From assembly GCF_003248355.1 (NCBI RefSeq), contig NZ_QKWY01000002.1:744001-808000 (forward strand): a stretch of DNA of 64,000 bases, given 5' to 3'. Of the stretch, positions 17,835 to 26,708 are shown in pieces. The notes beneath the pieces are model-generated. The model was not told where the DNA came from and ran no database searches. It saw only the letters and a list, made by a program, of their open reading frames with translations. The DNA comes from Streptomyces sp. AC1-42W (lineage in GTDB: Bacteria > Actinomycetota > Actinomycetes > Streptomycetales > Streptomycetaceae). Every line of letters begins with the position of its first letter. Within the stretch, counting starts at the first letter, position 1. A program made the position numbers and the translations under genes.

Positions 17835-20801
17835 TCAGGGCCGTTCGGTCGGTACGCGGGCCAACAGGGCCCGGATCTGGGCCGCTTCCTCGGAGCCGTC
17901 GGTGTCGTAGATGGCGAGTGCCTCGCGCCAGCAGGCCTCGGCCCGGCCCGTCTGCCCGATGCCGTCCAGGGCCTGTCCCAGAACGGTGAGCACATTGCCC
18001 CGGCGCCACTCCCCGCCGATGCCGCGCAGCACCGTCAGCGCCGTCTCCGCCTTGGACGCGGCCTGCGCCGGGTTCTCGGCGGCCAGATCCGTCTCGGCGA
18101 GGCGGAAGATCGTCATGCCCTCCCACAGCCGCTGCCGGCTGTCGCGGAAGACGTCCAGCGCCTTCAGGAAGCTGCTCGTCGCCTCCGCGAGGTCCCCGCT
18201 GCGGGTCAGCGCGATGCCCAGGGCGTAGCGGGCGTTCGCCCCGCGCAGGGAGTGGCCCATGCCGTCGTAGATCTCGATGCCCTTCCGGGCCAGTGTGACG
18301 GCGCTCGTCATCCGGCCCATGGCCAGGTGCACGCGGGACAGATTGCACAGCGCGGACGCCTCGCCGGGACGGTTCTCACCGGCCTGGAAGGCCTCGATCG
18401 CGCGGGTCAGATACTCCTCGCCGTCGTTGTGACGGCTCTGGTAGATCGCGATGACCCCGCGGTGGTTGTACGCCCAGCAGTCGGGCAGCGGATCGGGCGC
18501 GTCCAGCGCCAGTTCCAGGACGTGGCTGGCTTCCCGGTCGGCCTGGGCGAACCGGCCGGCCACGAGGTGCGCGTTGCTGAGCGTGACCAGCGCGCGCCGT
18601 TCGGCCCGGCGGTCGCCGCAACCGCGCGCGGCGTCCAGCATGAAGGAGGCGGCGGCCTCGTACTGCTTGGAGTTGGCCCCCGACTCGGCGAGGTCCAGGG
18701 CCGCCCACAGCAGGTCGATCGACCGGCGGAGCATCGTCGGCGCCGTCGACTGGCGCAGGCACGCCAGCAGCGGACCGGCCTCCGTGTAGAGCCAGTCCTG
18801 CGCGTCGTGCCGGTCGCTGAACGAGAGGCCGGGGCCCTCCGTGCGCTCCAGGTGGTCCACCAGCCGGTCCCCCGGGCGTTCCAGGGCGTAGACGCCTGCT
18901 GCTGTGGCCAGGTAGAAGTCCAGGAGGCGCGACAGCGCCTCCTCGCGTTCGTCCGGGCGCTGTTCGTCGCGTTCCGCGCAGGAGCGGGCGTACAGGCGGA
19001 CCAGGTCGTGGTAGCGGTAGCGGCCCGGAGCGGCGGACTCGACCAGGGACGTGTCGACCAGCGCCTCCAGCAGGTCCTCCGCCGTGTGCGGGTCCAGGTC
19101 CAGGAGGGCGGCCGCGGCGGCCAGCGAGATGTCCGGGCCGTCCGCCAGGCCGAGCAGCCGGAAGGCGCGGGCCTGGGCCGGTTCCAGCTGGCCGTAGCCC
19201 AGTTCGAAGGTGGCCTTCACCGCGAGGTCGCCGGCCTGGAGCTCGTCCAGCCGGCGCCGCTCGTCCGCCAGCTTGGCGGCCAGCACGGAGACCGTCCAGG
19301 TACGGCGGGAGGCCAGCCGGGAGGCGGCGATCCGGATGGCCAGCGGCAGGAACCCGCACGCGGCGACGACGTCGAGCGCCGCCTCCCGCTCCGAGTTGAT
19401 CCGCTCCTCGCCGACGATCCGGGTGAACAGCTGAAGCGCCTCGTCCGGCGACATCACGTCCAGGTCCACCAGATGGGCGCCCGCCAGGTCCACCATCCGC
19501 ACCCGGCTGGTGACCAGCGCCGCGCAGCCCGCCGTACCGGGGAGCAGCGGGCGTATCTGGGCGGCGTCATGGGCGTTGTCCAGCAGGACCAGCACCCGGC
19601 GCCCGTCGAGCGTGGACCGGTAGAGCGCGGCGCGCTCGGCCGGGGTGTCCGGGATCGCCGAGTCCGGGGTGCCGAGCGCCCGCAGGAACGAGCCGAGGAC
19701 CGTCTCCGGTTCGGCGGCCCGCGCCCCGGCGCCCTGGAGGTCGACGTACAGCTGCCCGTCCGGGAAGTGCTTGCGGGCCTGGTGGGCGACGTGGACGGCG
19801 AGGGTCGTCTTGCCGACGCCGCCGATGCCGGCCAGCGCGGAGACCGCCATCACGGACCCCTCCGCCGTGGCCAGCCGGTCGCCCAGCTCGCGGACGAACG
19901 CGGCCCGGCCGGTGAAGTCCGGCACGGTCGCGGGCAGCTGGGCCGGGCGGACCGGGGCCGCCGCCGGGGCCGGGTTGTCGGCCGGGCGGGCCAGCTCCTC
20001 GTCGGCGCGCAGGATGCGCTGCTGGAGCTGGGCCAGCTCCTGGCGCGGGTCCACGCCCAGCTCCTCGGCGAGCAGCCGCCGGGTGTCCGCGTACACGGCG
20101 AGCGCCTCCGCCTGCCGGCCGCTGCGGTACAGGGCGACCATCAGCAGCTCCCGCAGCCGTTCGCGCAGCGGGTGCGCCGCGGTGAGCGCGGTCAGTTCGG
20201 AGACGGACTCCGCGTGGCAGCCGGCCTCCAGGTCGAGGTCGAGCCGGGTCTCGGTGAGCTGGAGCCGCCACTCCTCAAGACGCGTGCGCTGGTACTCCGC
20301 GTAGGGGCCGGGCACGGAGGCCAGCGCCTCGCCGTCCCACAGCCCGAGCGCCTTGTTCAGCAGGGCCCGCGCCGCGTCCCGGTCACCGGACGCCCGCGCC
20401 TTCTCGGCGCCCACCGCCAGCTCCTGAGCGACGGTCAGGTCCAGCGCGTCCGGCGCGTTGCGCATCGCGTAGCCGCCGGAGTCGCTGACGAGGGTGTCGG
20501 GCCCGAGGACCTTGCGCAGCCGCGAGGCGTAGGTGCGTACCGCGGCCAGCGCCTGCGACGGCGGCTCGTCGCCCCAGATGCCGTCGATCAGCTCACCGGC
20601 CGTCGCGGTGTGGCCGCCGCGCAGCAGCAGCGCCGTCAGCAGCGCGCGCTGCTGCGGTGATCCGGATGCCAGCGGCTCACCGCCGCGCCGCACCCGTACG
20701 GGACCGAGTACGGAGAAGTGCAGCACGCCCTCGTCCTCCGGGCGCCGCTCCGGGGTTCGCTGCTGCGGAACGCGTACCCGTGGCCCGTCGTCATGGCCCA
20801 T
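17835..20801 (-). CDS. afsR: AfsR, SARP-family global regulator with NB-ARC and TPR domains
   Basis: A 988-residue transcription factor. The order is an OmpR-like winged helix (about 27-100), a bacterial transcriptional activation domain (about 105-255), an NB-ARC ATPase with P-loop GIGGVGKTT near 325-333, and TPR repeats from about 640. S. coelicolor AfsR is 993 residues. The opening (MGHDDGPR ... PERRPEDEG) and SGSPQQRALLTALLL match what I recall of it. ATG at 20801 after aggaggc is chosen over an in-frame GTG eight codons upstream. Phosphorylated by AfsK, it activates afsS (established in S. coelicolor). Here the genes downstream of it are the inserted RiPP cluster. Confidence 0.9.
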   Translation of the reverse strand: MGHDDGPRVRVPQQRTPERRPEDEGVLHFSVLGPVRVRRGGEPLASGSPQQRALLTALLLRGGHTATAGELIDGIWGDEPPSQALAAVRTYASRLRKVLGPDTLVSDSGGYAMRNAPDALDLTVAQELAVGAEKARASGDRDAARALLNKALGLWDGEALASVPGPYAEYQRTRLEEWRLQLTETRLDLDLEAGCHAESVSELTALTAAHPLRERLRELLMVALYRSGRQAEALAVYADTRRLLAEELGVDPRQELAQLQQRILRADEELARPADNPAPAAAPVRPAQLPATVPDFTGRAAFVRELGDRLATAEGSVMAVSALAGIGGVGKTTLAVHVAHQARKHFPDGQLYVDLQGAGARAAEPETVLGSFLRALGTPDSAIPDTPAERAALYRSTLDGRRVLVLLDNAHDAAQIRPLLPGTAGCAALVTSRVRMVDLAGAHLVDLDVMSPDEALQLFTRIVGEERINSEREAALDVVAACGFLPLAIRIAASRLASRRTWTVSVLAAKLADERRRLDELQAGDLAVKATFELGYGQLEPAQARAFRLLGLADGPDISLAAAAALLDLDPHTAEDLLEALVDTSLVESAAPGRYRYHDLVRLYARSCAERDEQRPDEREEALSRLLDFYLATAAGVYALERPGDRLVDHLERTEGPGLSFSDRHDAQDWLYTEAGPLLACLRQSTAPTMLRRSIDLLWAALDLAESGANSKQYEAAASFMLDAARGCGDRRAERRALVTLSNAHLVAGRFAQADREASHVLELALDAPDPLPDCWAYNHRGVIAIYQSRHNDGEEYLTRAIEAFQAGENRPGEASALCNLSRVHLAMGRMTSAVTLARKGIEIYDGMGHSLRGANARYALGIALTRSGDLAEATSSFLKALDVFRDSRQRLWEGMTIFRLAETDLAAENPAQAASKAETALTVLRGIGGEWRRGNVLTVLGQALDGIGQTGRAEACWREALAIYDTDGSEEAAQIRALLARVPTERP

Positions 20802-21044
20802 TGCTGCCTCCTGTCCCCTGCGCACGGCACGGCACGGGGCGGTGTGTCCGGATCGGTCACAGGCCGTCCGGATTGCTCCATACCGTTGATATCGCCGTCA
20901 ACAGTCTGCCTTGTGAAGGGTCGGCCCGTCAGCAACGGGCGGGCCTCTGCACAAGCCCTCGACAACGATTGTGGAACGGGGCAGTTGGGGCGAGCGGGGC
21001 GTACGGGAGGGGCGCCCGCCGACGCACGGCGGACGCCCCCGCTC
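20802..21044. promoter_or_regulatory. afsR upstream region with terminator of the MerR gene
   Basis: 243 bases. A GC-rich hairpin at about 21009-21040 (ggggcg...cgcccc arms, with a ccgcc/ggcgg inner stem) lies just after the MerR stop and should terminate it. The remainder holds the afsR promoter. The region near 20880-20960 is AT-richer. No further site is assigned. Confidence 0.45.
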
Positions 21045-21878
21045 TCAGACCGCCGAGCGGACCACCGGCTCCTGGAGCTCGGTCACCCAGGCGTCCGGGT
21101 CCTCCGGGCACTCCAGGCTGATCTCGCGGGCGTACCCGGCGGACCGGTAGCCGTTGGCGTCGATCCAGCGGGCCAGGGTCTGGGTCGTCGGCAGCACGGC
21201 GTCCATGGAGCCGCGGTGCACGATGGTCGCCGCCTCGAACGCGGGCAGCTCCACCACCGTGACCCCGGTGTCGCCGACCGGCCCCACCGGGGCGGAGACC
21301 GTCACCCCGGCGTGCACGACGACCCGGCCGCCGCCGTCCGCCGCGTCCTCGTAGTGGGCGATCCCGGGGCCGGAGGGGCAGAGCCCGGCCTCCCCGAGGA
21401 GCGGGAAGAGCCGGTCGTACAGCGGGCCGATGACCGGCCCGATGTCCTGCGGCTCGTAGCTCCCGGCCACCCCGGTCAGCTCCGCGACCCGTACCGCCGG
21501 CACCTTCTTGATCACGACGTCGTCCGTGGACATGTGTCCCTCGCTCTCGATCGACCGGAGCCTCGCCTCGACCTGGGCCAGCCGGGCGGCCGCCGCGGCC
21601 ATCGCCGCCTCCAGCTCCGTACGGCGCAGCCGCAGCATCCCGCGCAGCTCCTCCGGGCCGATCTCGTCGTCCAGGACCGACCGCACCTGCTGGAGCGTGA
21701 AGCCGAGGTCCTTGAGCGCGATGATCCGGTTGAGCCGGGCGAGCTGGGCGGCGCCGTAGTAGCGGTAGCCGGTCGAGGGGTCGGTGCGGTCCGGGCGCAG
21801 CAGCCCGATCTCGTCGTAATGACGCAGCATGCGGGCCGAAACGCGCCCGTACCGGGCGAAGTCTCCGATGGTGAACAT
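21045..21878 (-). CDS. MerR-family regulator with GyrI-like effector domain
   Basis: A 277-residue regulator. The N-terminal MerR winged helix begins MFTIGDFARYGRVSARMLRHYD, with the signature LLRPDRTDPSTGYRYY. A dimerisation helix lies at about 85-120. Residues 125-277 form a GyrI/BmrR-type drug-binding domain. The ORF is open four codons further, but ATG at 21878 has ggagg six bases upstream. These BmrR-like proteins sense hydrophobic compounds and often control efflux. No exporter adjoins it except afsR-linked genes, so its target is unknown. It is followed by a terminator and preceded by the cold-shock gene's terminator. Confidence 0.9.
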   Translation of the reverse strand: MFTIGDFARYGRVSARMLRHYDEIGLLRPDRTDPSTGYRYYGAAQLARLNRIIALKDLGFTLQQVRSVLDDEIGPEELRGMLRLRRTELEAAMAAAAARLAQVEARLRSIESEGHMSTDDVVIKKVPAVRVAELTGVAGSYEPQDIGPVIGPLYDRLFPLLGEAGLCPSGPGIAHYEDAADGGGRVVVHAGVTVSAPVGPVGDTGVTVVELPAFEAATIVHRGSMDAVLPTTQTLARWIDANGYRSAGYAREISLECPEDPDAWVTELQEPVVRSAV

Positions 21879-21948
21879 GACGTCCTCCACTGCACGGCTT
21901 CACACGGTGTGAAGGTCAAGGGGCGGCCGGGACGGGGCCGGGCAAGGC

Positions 21949-21989
21949 AGGAGCCCCGCCCTCCGCCGGTGCGGGGGAGCGGGGCTCCT
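21949..21989 (-). terminator. Terminator downstream of the cold-shock gene
   Basis: Stem aggagccccgc (21949-21959) pairs with gcggggctcct (21979-21989) with further pairing inside the loop. It lies 44 bases after the csp stop on the minus strand and upstream of the MerR gene. Confidence 0.7.
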
Positions 21990-22032
21990 TGGGTACTGCT
22001 CTCACGGCCGCGATCGGCCGACCCTGGGCAAC

Positions 22033-22236
22033 TCAGGCCGGGGTGACGTTCTCCGCCTGGGGACCCTTGGGGCCCTGGGTGACGTCGAAGTTCACGACCT
22101 GGTTCTCCTCGAGGGAGCGGAACCCGGACGCGTTGATCGCGGAGTAGTGGACGAAGACATCCGGGCCGCCGCCGTCCTGGGCGATGAAGCCGAAGCCCTT
22201 TTCAGCGTTGAACCACTTGACGGTTCCGGTAGCCAT
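22033..22236 (-). CDS. Cold-shock protein, CspA family
   Basis: A 67-residue single CSD/OB-fold RNA chaperone. It begins MATGTVKWFNAEKGFGFI and has both RNP motifs: KGFGFI, and VFVHYSAI with one aromatic changed to Tyr. The start at ATG 22236 follows aaggagg at ideal spacing. Csp proteins melt RNA secondary structure, and their mRNAs usually have regulated leaders. A terminator-like hairpin at 22302-22330 lies 66-94 bases upstream of the start, inside the likely leader. In S. coelicolor a csp gene also precedes mqnA divergently (recalled). Confidence 0.96.
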   Translation of the reverse strand: MATGTVKWFNAEKGFGFIAQDGGGPDVFVHYSAINASGFRSLEENQVVNFDVTQGPKGPQAENVTPA

Positions 22237-22301
22237 AAGCCCTCCTTGGGCCAAAGGGTTGCCCTGCTCCAGAACCTGCAATGAAGTCTGAAAACTACAA
22301 A

Positions 22302-22330
22302 AGCCTGCGGGGTCACATGCTCCGCAGGCT
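22302..22330 (-). promoter_or_regulatory. Terminator-like hairpin in the csp leader (possible attenuator)
   Basis: Arms agcctgcgg (22302-22310) and ccgcaggct (22322-22330) pair perfectly around an 11-base loop. On the minus strand the stem is followed by tttgtagtttt, a real U-rich tail by Streptomyces standards. It stands between any upstream csp promoter and the csp start codon. Confidence 0.55.
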
Positions 22331-22440
22331 CTGTACTGCAAGGGAAACCAAACTGCAACTTGATGTCGAGCCTAGCACGCAGCATGTGGGGAGGGGTAGA
22401 GGGAAAGATCACCTCACCCGGATGTTTGATAGCCGCGCGC

Positions 22441-22462
22441 ATGAGCCATCCGGATGGCTCAT
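22441..22462. promoter_or_regulatory. 22-base perfect palindrome upstream of mqnA
   Basis: Each half is ATGAGCCATCC, with no spacer. It lies 73-94 bases before the mqnA start, between the divergent csp and mqnA genes. It contains GAGCCATC, the same half-site as the long inverted repeat after mqnA. A dimeric repressor operator is the simplest reading. Confidence 0.55.
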
Positions 22463-22534
22463 CCGAGAGGCCCTTCCCGTGTGCCGTACGCCCCCGGTGG
22501 GGCGGTGCGGCGGTGACGGGTCTAGCCTCGCGAT

Positions 22535-23413
22535 GTGGACAATTCAACCGTTTCAAACGCCGCGGTCGACGACCGTCGCCCCCGCCCGCGCGTCGGCCAC
22601 ATCCAGTTCCTCAACTGCCTTCCCCTCTACTGGGGGCTGGCACGGACCGGAACCCTGCTCGACCTGGAGCTGTCGAAGGACACCCCCGAGAAGCTCAGCG
22701 AGCAGCTGGTGAGGGGCGAACTGGACATCGCCCCCGTCACCCTCGTCGAGTTCCTGCGCAACGCCGACGACCTGGTCGCCTTCCCCGACATCGCGGTCGG
22801 CTGCGACGGCCCCGTCATGTCCTGCGTGATCGTCTCGCAGCGGCCCCTGGAGGACCTGGACCGGGCGCGGGTCGCCCTGGGCTCGACCTCCCGCACCTCC
22901 GTACGCCTGGCGCGCCTGCTGCTCGCCGAGCGGTACGGCGTGAGCCCCGACTACTACACCTGCCCGCCCGACCTGGGCGTGATGATGCAGGAGGCGGACG
23001 CGGCCGTCCTGATCGGCGACGCGGCGCTGCGCGCCAACCTGCACGACGCCCCCCGGCTCGGGCTCCAGGTCCACGACCTGGGCGCGATGTGGAAGGAGTG
23101 GACGGGCCTCCCGTTCGTCTTCGCCGTCTGGGCCGCGCGCAGGGACTACCTGGCGGCCGAGCCCACCGCGGTCGAGCAGGTCCACGAGGCGTTCCTGGCC
23201 TCCCGCGACCTGTCCCTGGAGGAGGTCACCAAGGTCGCCGAGCAGGCGGCGCGCTGGGAGGCCTTCGACGCGGAGGTCCTGGAGCGCTACTTCACGACCC
23301 TCGACTTCCGCTTCGGTCCGGACCAGCTCAAGGGCGTCGCCGAGTTCGCGCGCCGCACCGGCGAGGCGGGGGGCTACCCGGCGGACGTGAAGGTGCGGCT
23401 GCTCGGCGGATGA
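22535..23413 (+). CDS. mqnA: Chorismate dehydratase MqnA (futalosine menaquinone pathway)
   Basis: A 292-residue enzyme converting chorismate to 3-[(1-carboxyvinyl)oxy]benzoate, the entry step of the futalosine route. Its type-II periplasmic-binding-protein-like fold shows the family opening RVGHIQFLNCLPLYWGL, followed by GELDIAPVTLVEFLRN and the mid-segment STSRTSVRLARLLL. The start is GTG at 22535. TAGCCT at 22523-22528 lies only six bases before it, the geometry of a leaderless transcript, which is common in Streptomyces. MqnC is encoded nearby at 25505. The two are separated by a kinase gene. Confidence 0.93.
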   Translation: MDNSTVSNAAVDDRRPRPRVGHIQFLNCLPLYWGLARTGTLLDLELSKDTPEKLSEQLVRGELDIAPVTLVEFLRNADDLVAFPDIAVGCDGPVMSCVIVSQRPLEDLDRARVALGSTSRTSVRLARLLLAERYGVSPDYYTCPPDLGVMMQEADAAVLIGDAALRANLHDAPRLGLQVHDLGAMWKEWTGLPFVFAVWAARRDYLAAEPTAVEQVHEAFLASRDLSLEEVTKVAEQAARWEAFDAEVLERYFTTLDFRFGPDQLKGVAEFARRTGEAGGYPADVKVRLLGG

Positions 23414-23708
23414 GAACATCCCGCCGCCGGGGAAAGCCATTTTCGATTCAACTGAACACACGGTGAATGGCCGATTGCGGGAGCCATCGGGTGCGTACTC
23501 CCGATGGCTCCCGCAATCGGCTGCGGCGCCTCCCGCAATCCACCGGCGGACGACCGGCGCATTCACGCCTTTTATCGCGGTGAATGACGTCGTTCGTTCC
23601 CTTGGGGGCGAAATCGGCGGATGGTTTCTCCCGTGGCCGGACGAGACTTCCGGACACGAACTAGGCTTCGGTCGGAGGTCAGGCCGGTTCACAGGGGGAG
23701 TCCTTAAT
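23414..23708. promoter_or_regulatory. Intergenic region with long inverted repeat after mqnA
   Basis: 295 bases. It contains the 21-base-arm inverted repeat at 23471-23520, partial direct repeats of cccgcaatc around it, and then the promoter and ribosome-binding site (gggag) of the kinase gene. Confidence 0.45.
23471..23520. repeat. Perfect 21-base inverted repeat downstream of mqnA
   Basis: The left arm 23471-23491 and right arm 23500-23520 are exact complements around an 8-base loop. There is no T-run, but a 21-base stem 58 bases after the mqnA stop would serve as terminator or mRNA end. It embeds GAGCCATC (23481-23488) and GATGGCTC (23503-23510), shared with the palindrome before mqnA. 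Confidence 0.75.
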
Positions 23709-25433
23709 ATGCAGCCGCTGGAAGCCGGGGAACCGCTGAGCATCGGCGCCTACCGGCTGCTCGGCAGACTCGGCGCCGGCGGCATGGGCCGGGTGTACCT
23801 CGGGCGCAGCGCCGGCGGGCGCACCGTCGCCGTCAAGGTCGTCCACCCCCACTTCGCGCTCGACGAGCAGTTCCGCGCCCGGTTCCGGCGCGAGGTGGAG
23901 GCCGCCCGGCGGATCGGCGCCCAGTGGACCGCGCCCGTCCTGGACGCCGACCCGGACGCCCCCGTCCCCTGGGTCGCCACCGGATACGTGGCCGGCCCGC
24001 CGCTCTCCGCCGCCGTCACCGAGCACGGCCCGCTGCCCGAACACGCGGTACGGGTGCTGGGCGCCGGACTCGGCGAGGCGCTGGCGGCCGTGCACGAGCG
24101 GGGCCTGATCCACCGGGACGTGAAGCCGTCCAACGTCCTGCTCGCCCTCGACGGCCCCCGCCTCATCGACTTCGGCATCGCGCGGGCCATCGACGCCACC
24201 GCCTCGCTCACCTCCACCGGGGTCTCCGTCGGCTCACCCGGCTACATGGCGCCGGAGCAGATCCGGGGCACCGACCTCTCCGGCGCGGCGGACGTCTTCT
24301 CGCTGGGCGCGGTCCTGGCGTACGCGGCGACCGGCTCCGCGCCCTTCCTCGGCGACTCGTCGGCCGTCCTCCTCTACAAGGTGGTGCACGAGGAACCCGA
24401 GCTGGGCGAGCTGGAGGGCCCGCTGCGCGAGACCATCGCCGCCTGCCTGGCCAAGGACCCGGCGCGGCGGCCCACCCCGGCCGAGCTGGCCCGCCGCCTG
24501 CTGCCGGGCGGCGCGGCGGCGGCGGTGGCCGCGGGCTGGCTGCCGGGCCCGCTGGTGCGCCAGGTCAGCCGCTCGGCGGTGGCCCTGCTGGACCTGGAAC
24601 CGCAGGAGGCCCCGGACCGGTCGGGCCCGGTCCCGTTCAGCAACCCGTCCTTCGGCGCGTTCACCGGCGGCCCGGCGGTCCCGGACGCGGGCGACCCGCA
24701 GTCCGGAGCGGCCGGTGGGTACGGGGCCTTCGGCCCGCCGCATCCGCCGACCGCCGGGGCGGACGGGCTGCCGGGGCAGCGGACCGGCGGGCGCAGCCTG
24801 ACCTTCGGCGCCACGGCGGGCGGGGACGGCGCGGGGCGGCGCCGGGTGAGCTGCACGCTGGCCCTGGCGGTGGCCGGGGCGCTGGCCGCGGTGACCGTGG
24901 GCAGCGCGTTCCTGCTGGACCTGATGCCGGGCAGCGGCGGCGACACCACCAACGTCGGCCAGGGCGAGTCGCGGCCCACCCCGTCCGCCCCGTCGAAGCC
25001 CTCGGCGGCGGCCACCGGACCGGCCACCCAGCGCCCCACGGCGACCCCCGGCGAGGCCGCCGAACTGCCCGAGGCGTTCGTCGGCACCTGGAAGGGACCG
25101 CTCACCGAGAAGACCAGCGGCCAGCCGCACGGCACGCTCACCGCCGTGTTCGAGAAGGGCCGCACGGGCACGGACGTCCTGCGCCTGACGACCAGCCTCT
25201 CCCTCGGCATCGAGGTCAACTGCTACAGCGTCGCCACCCTCACCGCCGTCTCCGGCGACGAACTGGAGCTGCGCGAGCGCGCCGACCCCGACCGCCCGAG
25301 CACGGCCGGCCTCTGCACCGTCAACCCGGCCGATCTCCACTTCACCCGCCAGGACGACGGGACGCTCCGGTTCCGCTCGGACGAGAAGGCGGCCGGACTC
25401 CCGTACGGCACGCTGACCCGGTCCGGCGGCTGA
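23709..25433 (+). CDS. Receptor-type serine/threonine protein kinase
   Basis: A 574-residue membrane kinase. The N-terminal catalytic domain (about 14-270) has GAGGMG, Lys43 in VAVK, HRD with Asp137, DFGIA and MAPE. A linker of about 100 residues follows, then one transmembrane helix near 378-402 (LALAVAGALAAVTVGSAFLL). A Pro/Ser/Thr-rich stalk leads to an extracytoplasmic domain (about 450-574) of unknown ligand containing CYSVATL and GLCTV cysteines. ATG at 23709 follows ggggag; the open frame further upstream is spurious. It lies between mqnA and mqnC. A link to menaquinone or envelope state is only positional. Confidence 0.92.
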   Translation: MQPLEAGEPLSIGAYRLLGRLGAGGMGRVYLGRSAGGRTVAVKVVHPHFALDEQFRARFRREVEAARRIGAQWTAPVLDADPDAPVPWVATGYVAGPPLSAAVTEHGPLPEHAVRVLGAGLGEALAAVHERGLIHRDVKPSNVLLALDGPRLIDFGIARAIDATASLTSTGVSVGSPGYMAPEQIRGTDLSGAADVFSLGAVLAYAATGSAPFLGDSSAVLLYKVVHEEPELGELEGPLRETIAACLAKDPARRPTPAELARRLLPGGAAAAVAAGWLPGPLVRQVSRSAVALLDLEPQEAPDRSGPVPFSNPSFGAFTGGPAVPDAGDPQSGAAGGYGAFGPPHPPTAGADGLPGQRTGGRSLTFGATAGGDGAGRRRVSCTLALAVAGALAAVTVGSAFLLDLMPGSGGDTTNVGQGESRPTPSAPSKPSAAATGPATQRPTATPGEAAELPEAFVGTWKGPLTEKTSGQPHGTLTAVFEKGRTGTDVLRLTTSLSLGIEVNCYSVATLTAVSGDELELRERADPDRPSTAGLCTVNPADLHFTRQDDGTLRFRSDEKAAGLPYGTLTRSGG

Positions 25434-25504
25434 CCGCCGAGCCCGCTGGCGTACGCTGAACCGGTTCGTAGATCCGTTGGAAAACCGCCGAAAGGTGACA
25501 GCCG

Positions 25505-26704
25505 GTGACCGAGAAGGTTGACCTTCAGCCCATCCTCGACCGCGCCGCCGAAGGCGGCCGGATCACCCCGGAGGAGGCGCTCGACCTCTACCGGTCGGCG
25601 CCGCTGCACGCCCTGGGCGCCGCGGCCGACGCCGTACGCCGCCGCCGCTACGCCGGTACGGAGCACATCGCGACGTACATCATCGAGCGCAACATCAACT
25701 ACACCAACGTGTGCGTCACGGCGTGCAAGTTCTGCGCGTTCTACGCCGCCCCGAAGGACACCGCCAAGGGCTGGTCCCGCGACCTGGACGACATCCTGCG
25801 CCGCTGCGCGGAGACGGTCGAGCTGGGCGGCACACAGATCATGTTCCAGGGCGGGCACCACCCGGACTACGGCGTGGAGTACTACGAGGAGCACTTCTCG
25901 GCGATCAAGAAGGCGTTCCCGCAGCTGGTGATCCACTCGCTGGGCGCCTCCGAGATCGAGCACATGGCCCGTATCTCCAAGGTCTCCGCCGAGGAGGCGA
26001 TCAGCCGCATCCACGCCGCCGGTCTCGACTCCTTCGCGGGCGCCGGCGCCGAACTGCTGCCCGCCAGGCCGCGCACCGCCATCGCGCCGCTCAAGGAGTC
26101 CGGCGAGCGCTGGCTGGAGATCATGGAGATCGCGCACGGCCTCGGCGTGGAGTCCACCTCCACCATGCTGATGGGCACCGGCGAGACGAACGCCGAGCGC
26201 ATCGAGCACCTGCGCATGATCCGGGACGTACAGGACCGCACCGGCGGCTTCCGCGCCTTCATCCCGTACACGTACCAGCCGGAGAACAACAAGCTGAAGG
26301 GCCGCACGCAGGCCACGCTCTTCGAGTACCTGCGGATGATCGCCATCGCCCGGCTCTTCCTGGACAACGTCGCCCACATCCAGGGCTCCTGGCTCACCAC
26401 CGGCAAGGAGGTCGGCCAGCTGTCGCTGCACTACGGCGCGGACGACCTGGGCTCGATCATGCTGGAGGAGAACGTCGTCTCGTCGGCCGGCGCGAAGCAC
26501 CGCTCCAACCGGCTGGAGATCATCGACCTGATCCGCAAGGCCGACCGCGTCCCGGCCCAGCGCGCCACCACGTACGAGCACCTCGTCGTGCACGACGACC
26601 CGGCGAACGACCCGGTCGACGAGCGCGTCGTCTCGCACATCTCGTCCGTGGCGATCGAGGGCGGCACCGCCCACCCGGAGCTGAAGCTCCTCGGCGCGAA
26701 GTAG
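25505..26704 (+). CDS. mqnC: Cyclic dehypoxanthine futalosine synthase MqnC (radical SAM)
   Basis: A 399-residue radical-SAM enzyme that cyclises dehypoxanthine futalosine in menaquinone biosynthesis. The [4Fe-4S] motif CVTACKFC gives Cys70, Cys74 and Cys77 in the CxxxCxxC pattern, preceded by the family's NINYTNVCVTAC context. Further family segments are GGTQIMFQGGHHPDYG and TSTMLMGTGETNAER. The start is GTG at 25505 after a ggtgaca context. The next gene starts four bases after the stop, so they form one operon. Together with mqnA and menG it shows that this organism makes menaquinone through futalosine rather than o-succinylbenzoate. Confidence 0.96.
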   Translation: MTEKVDLQPILDRAAEGGRITPEEALDLYRSAPLHALGAAADAVRRRRYAGTEHIATYIIERNINYTNVCVTACKFCAFYAAPKDTAKGWSRDLDDILRRCAETVELGGTQIMFQGGHHPDYGVEYYEEHFSAIKKAFPQLVIHSLGASEIEHMARISKVSAEEAISRIHAAGLDSFAGAGAELLPARPRTAIAPLKESGERWLEIMEIAHGLGVESTSTMLMGTGETNAERIEHLRMIRDVQDRTGGFRAFIPYTYQPENNKLKGRTQATLFEYLRMIAIARLFLDNVAHIQGSWLTTGKEVGQLSLHYGADDLGSIMLEENVVSSAGAKHRSNRLEIIDLIRKADRVPAQRATTYEHLVVHDDPANDPVDERVVSHISSVAIEGGTAHPELKLLGAK

Positions 26705-26708
26705 GACC

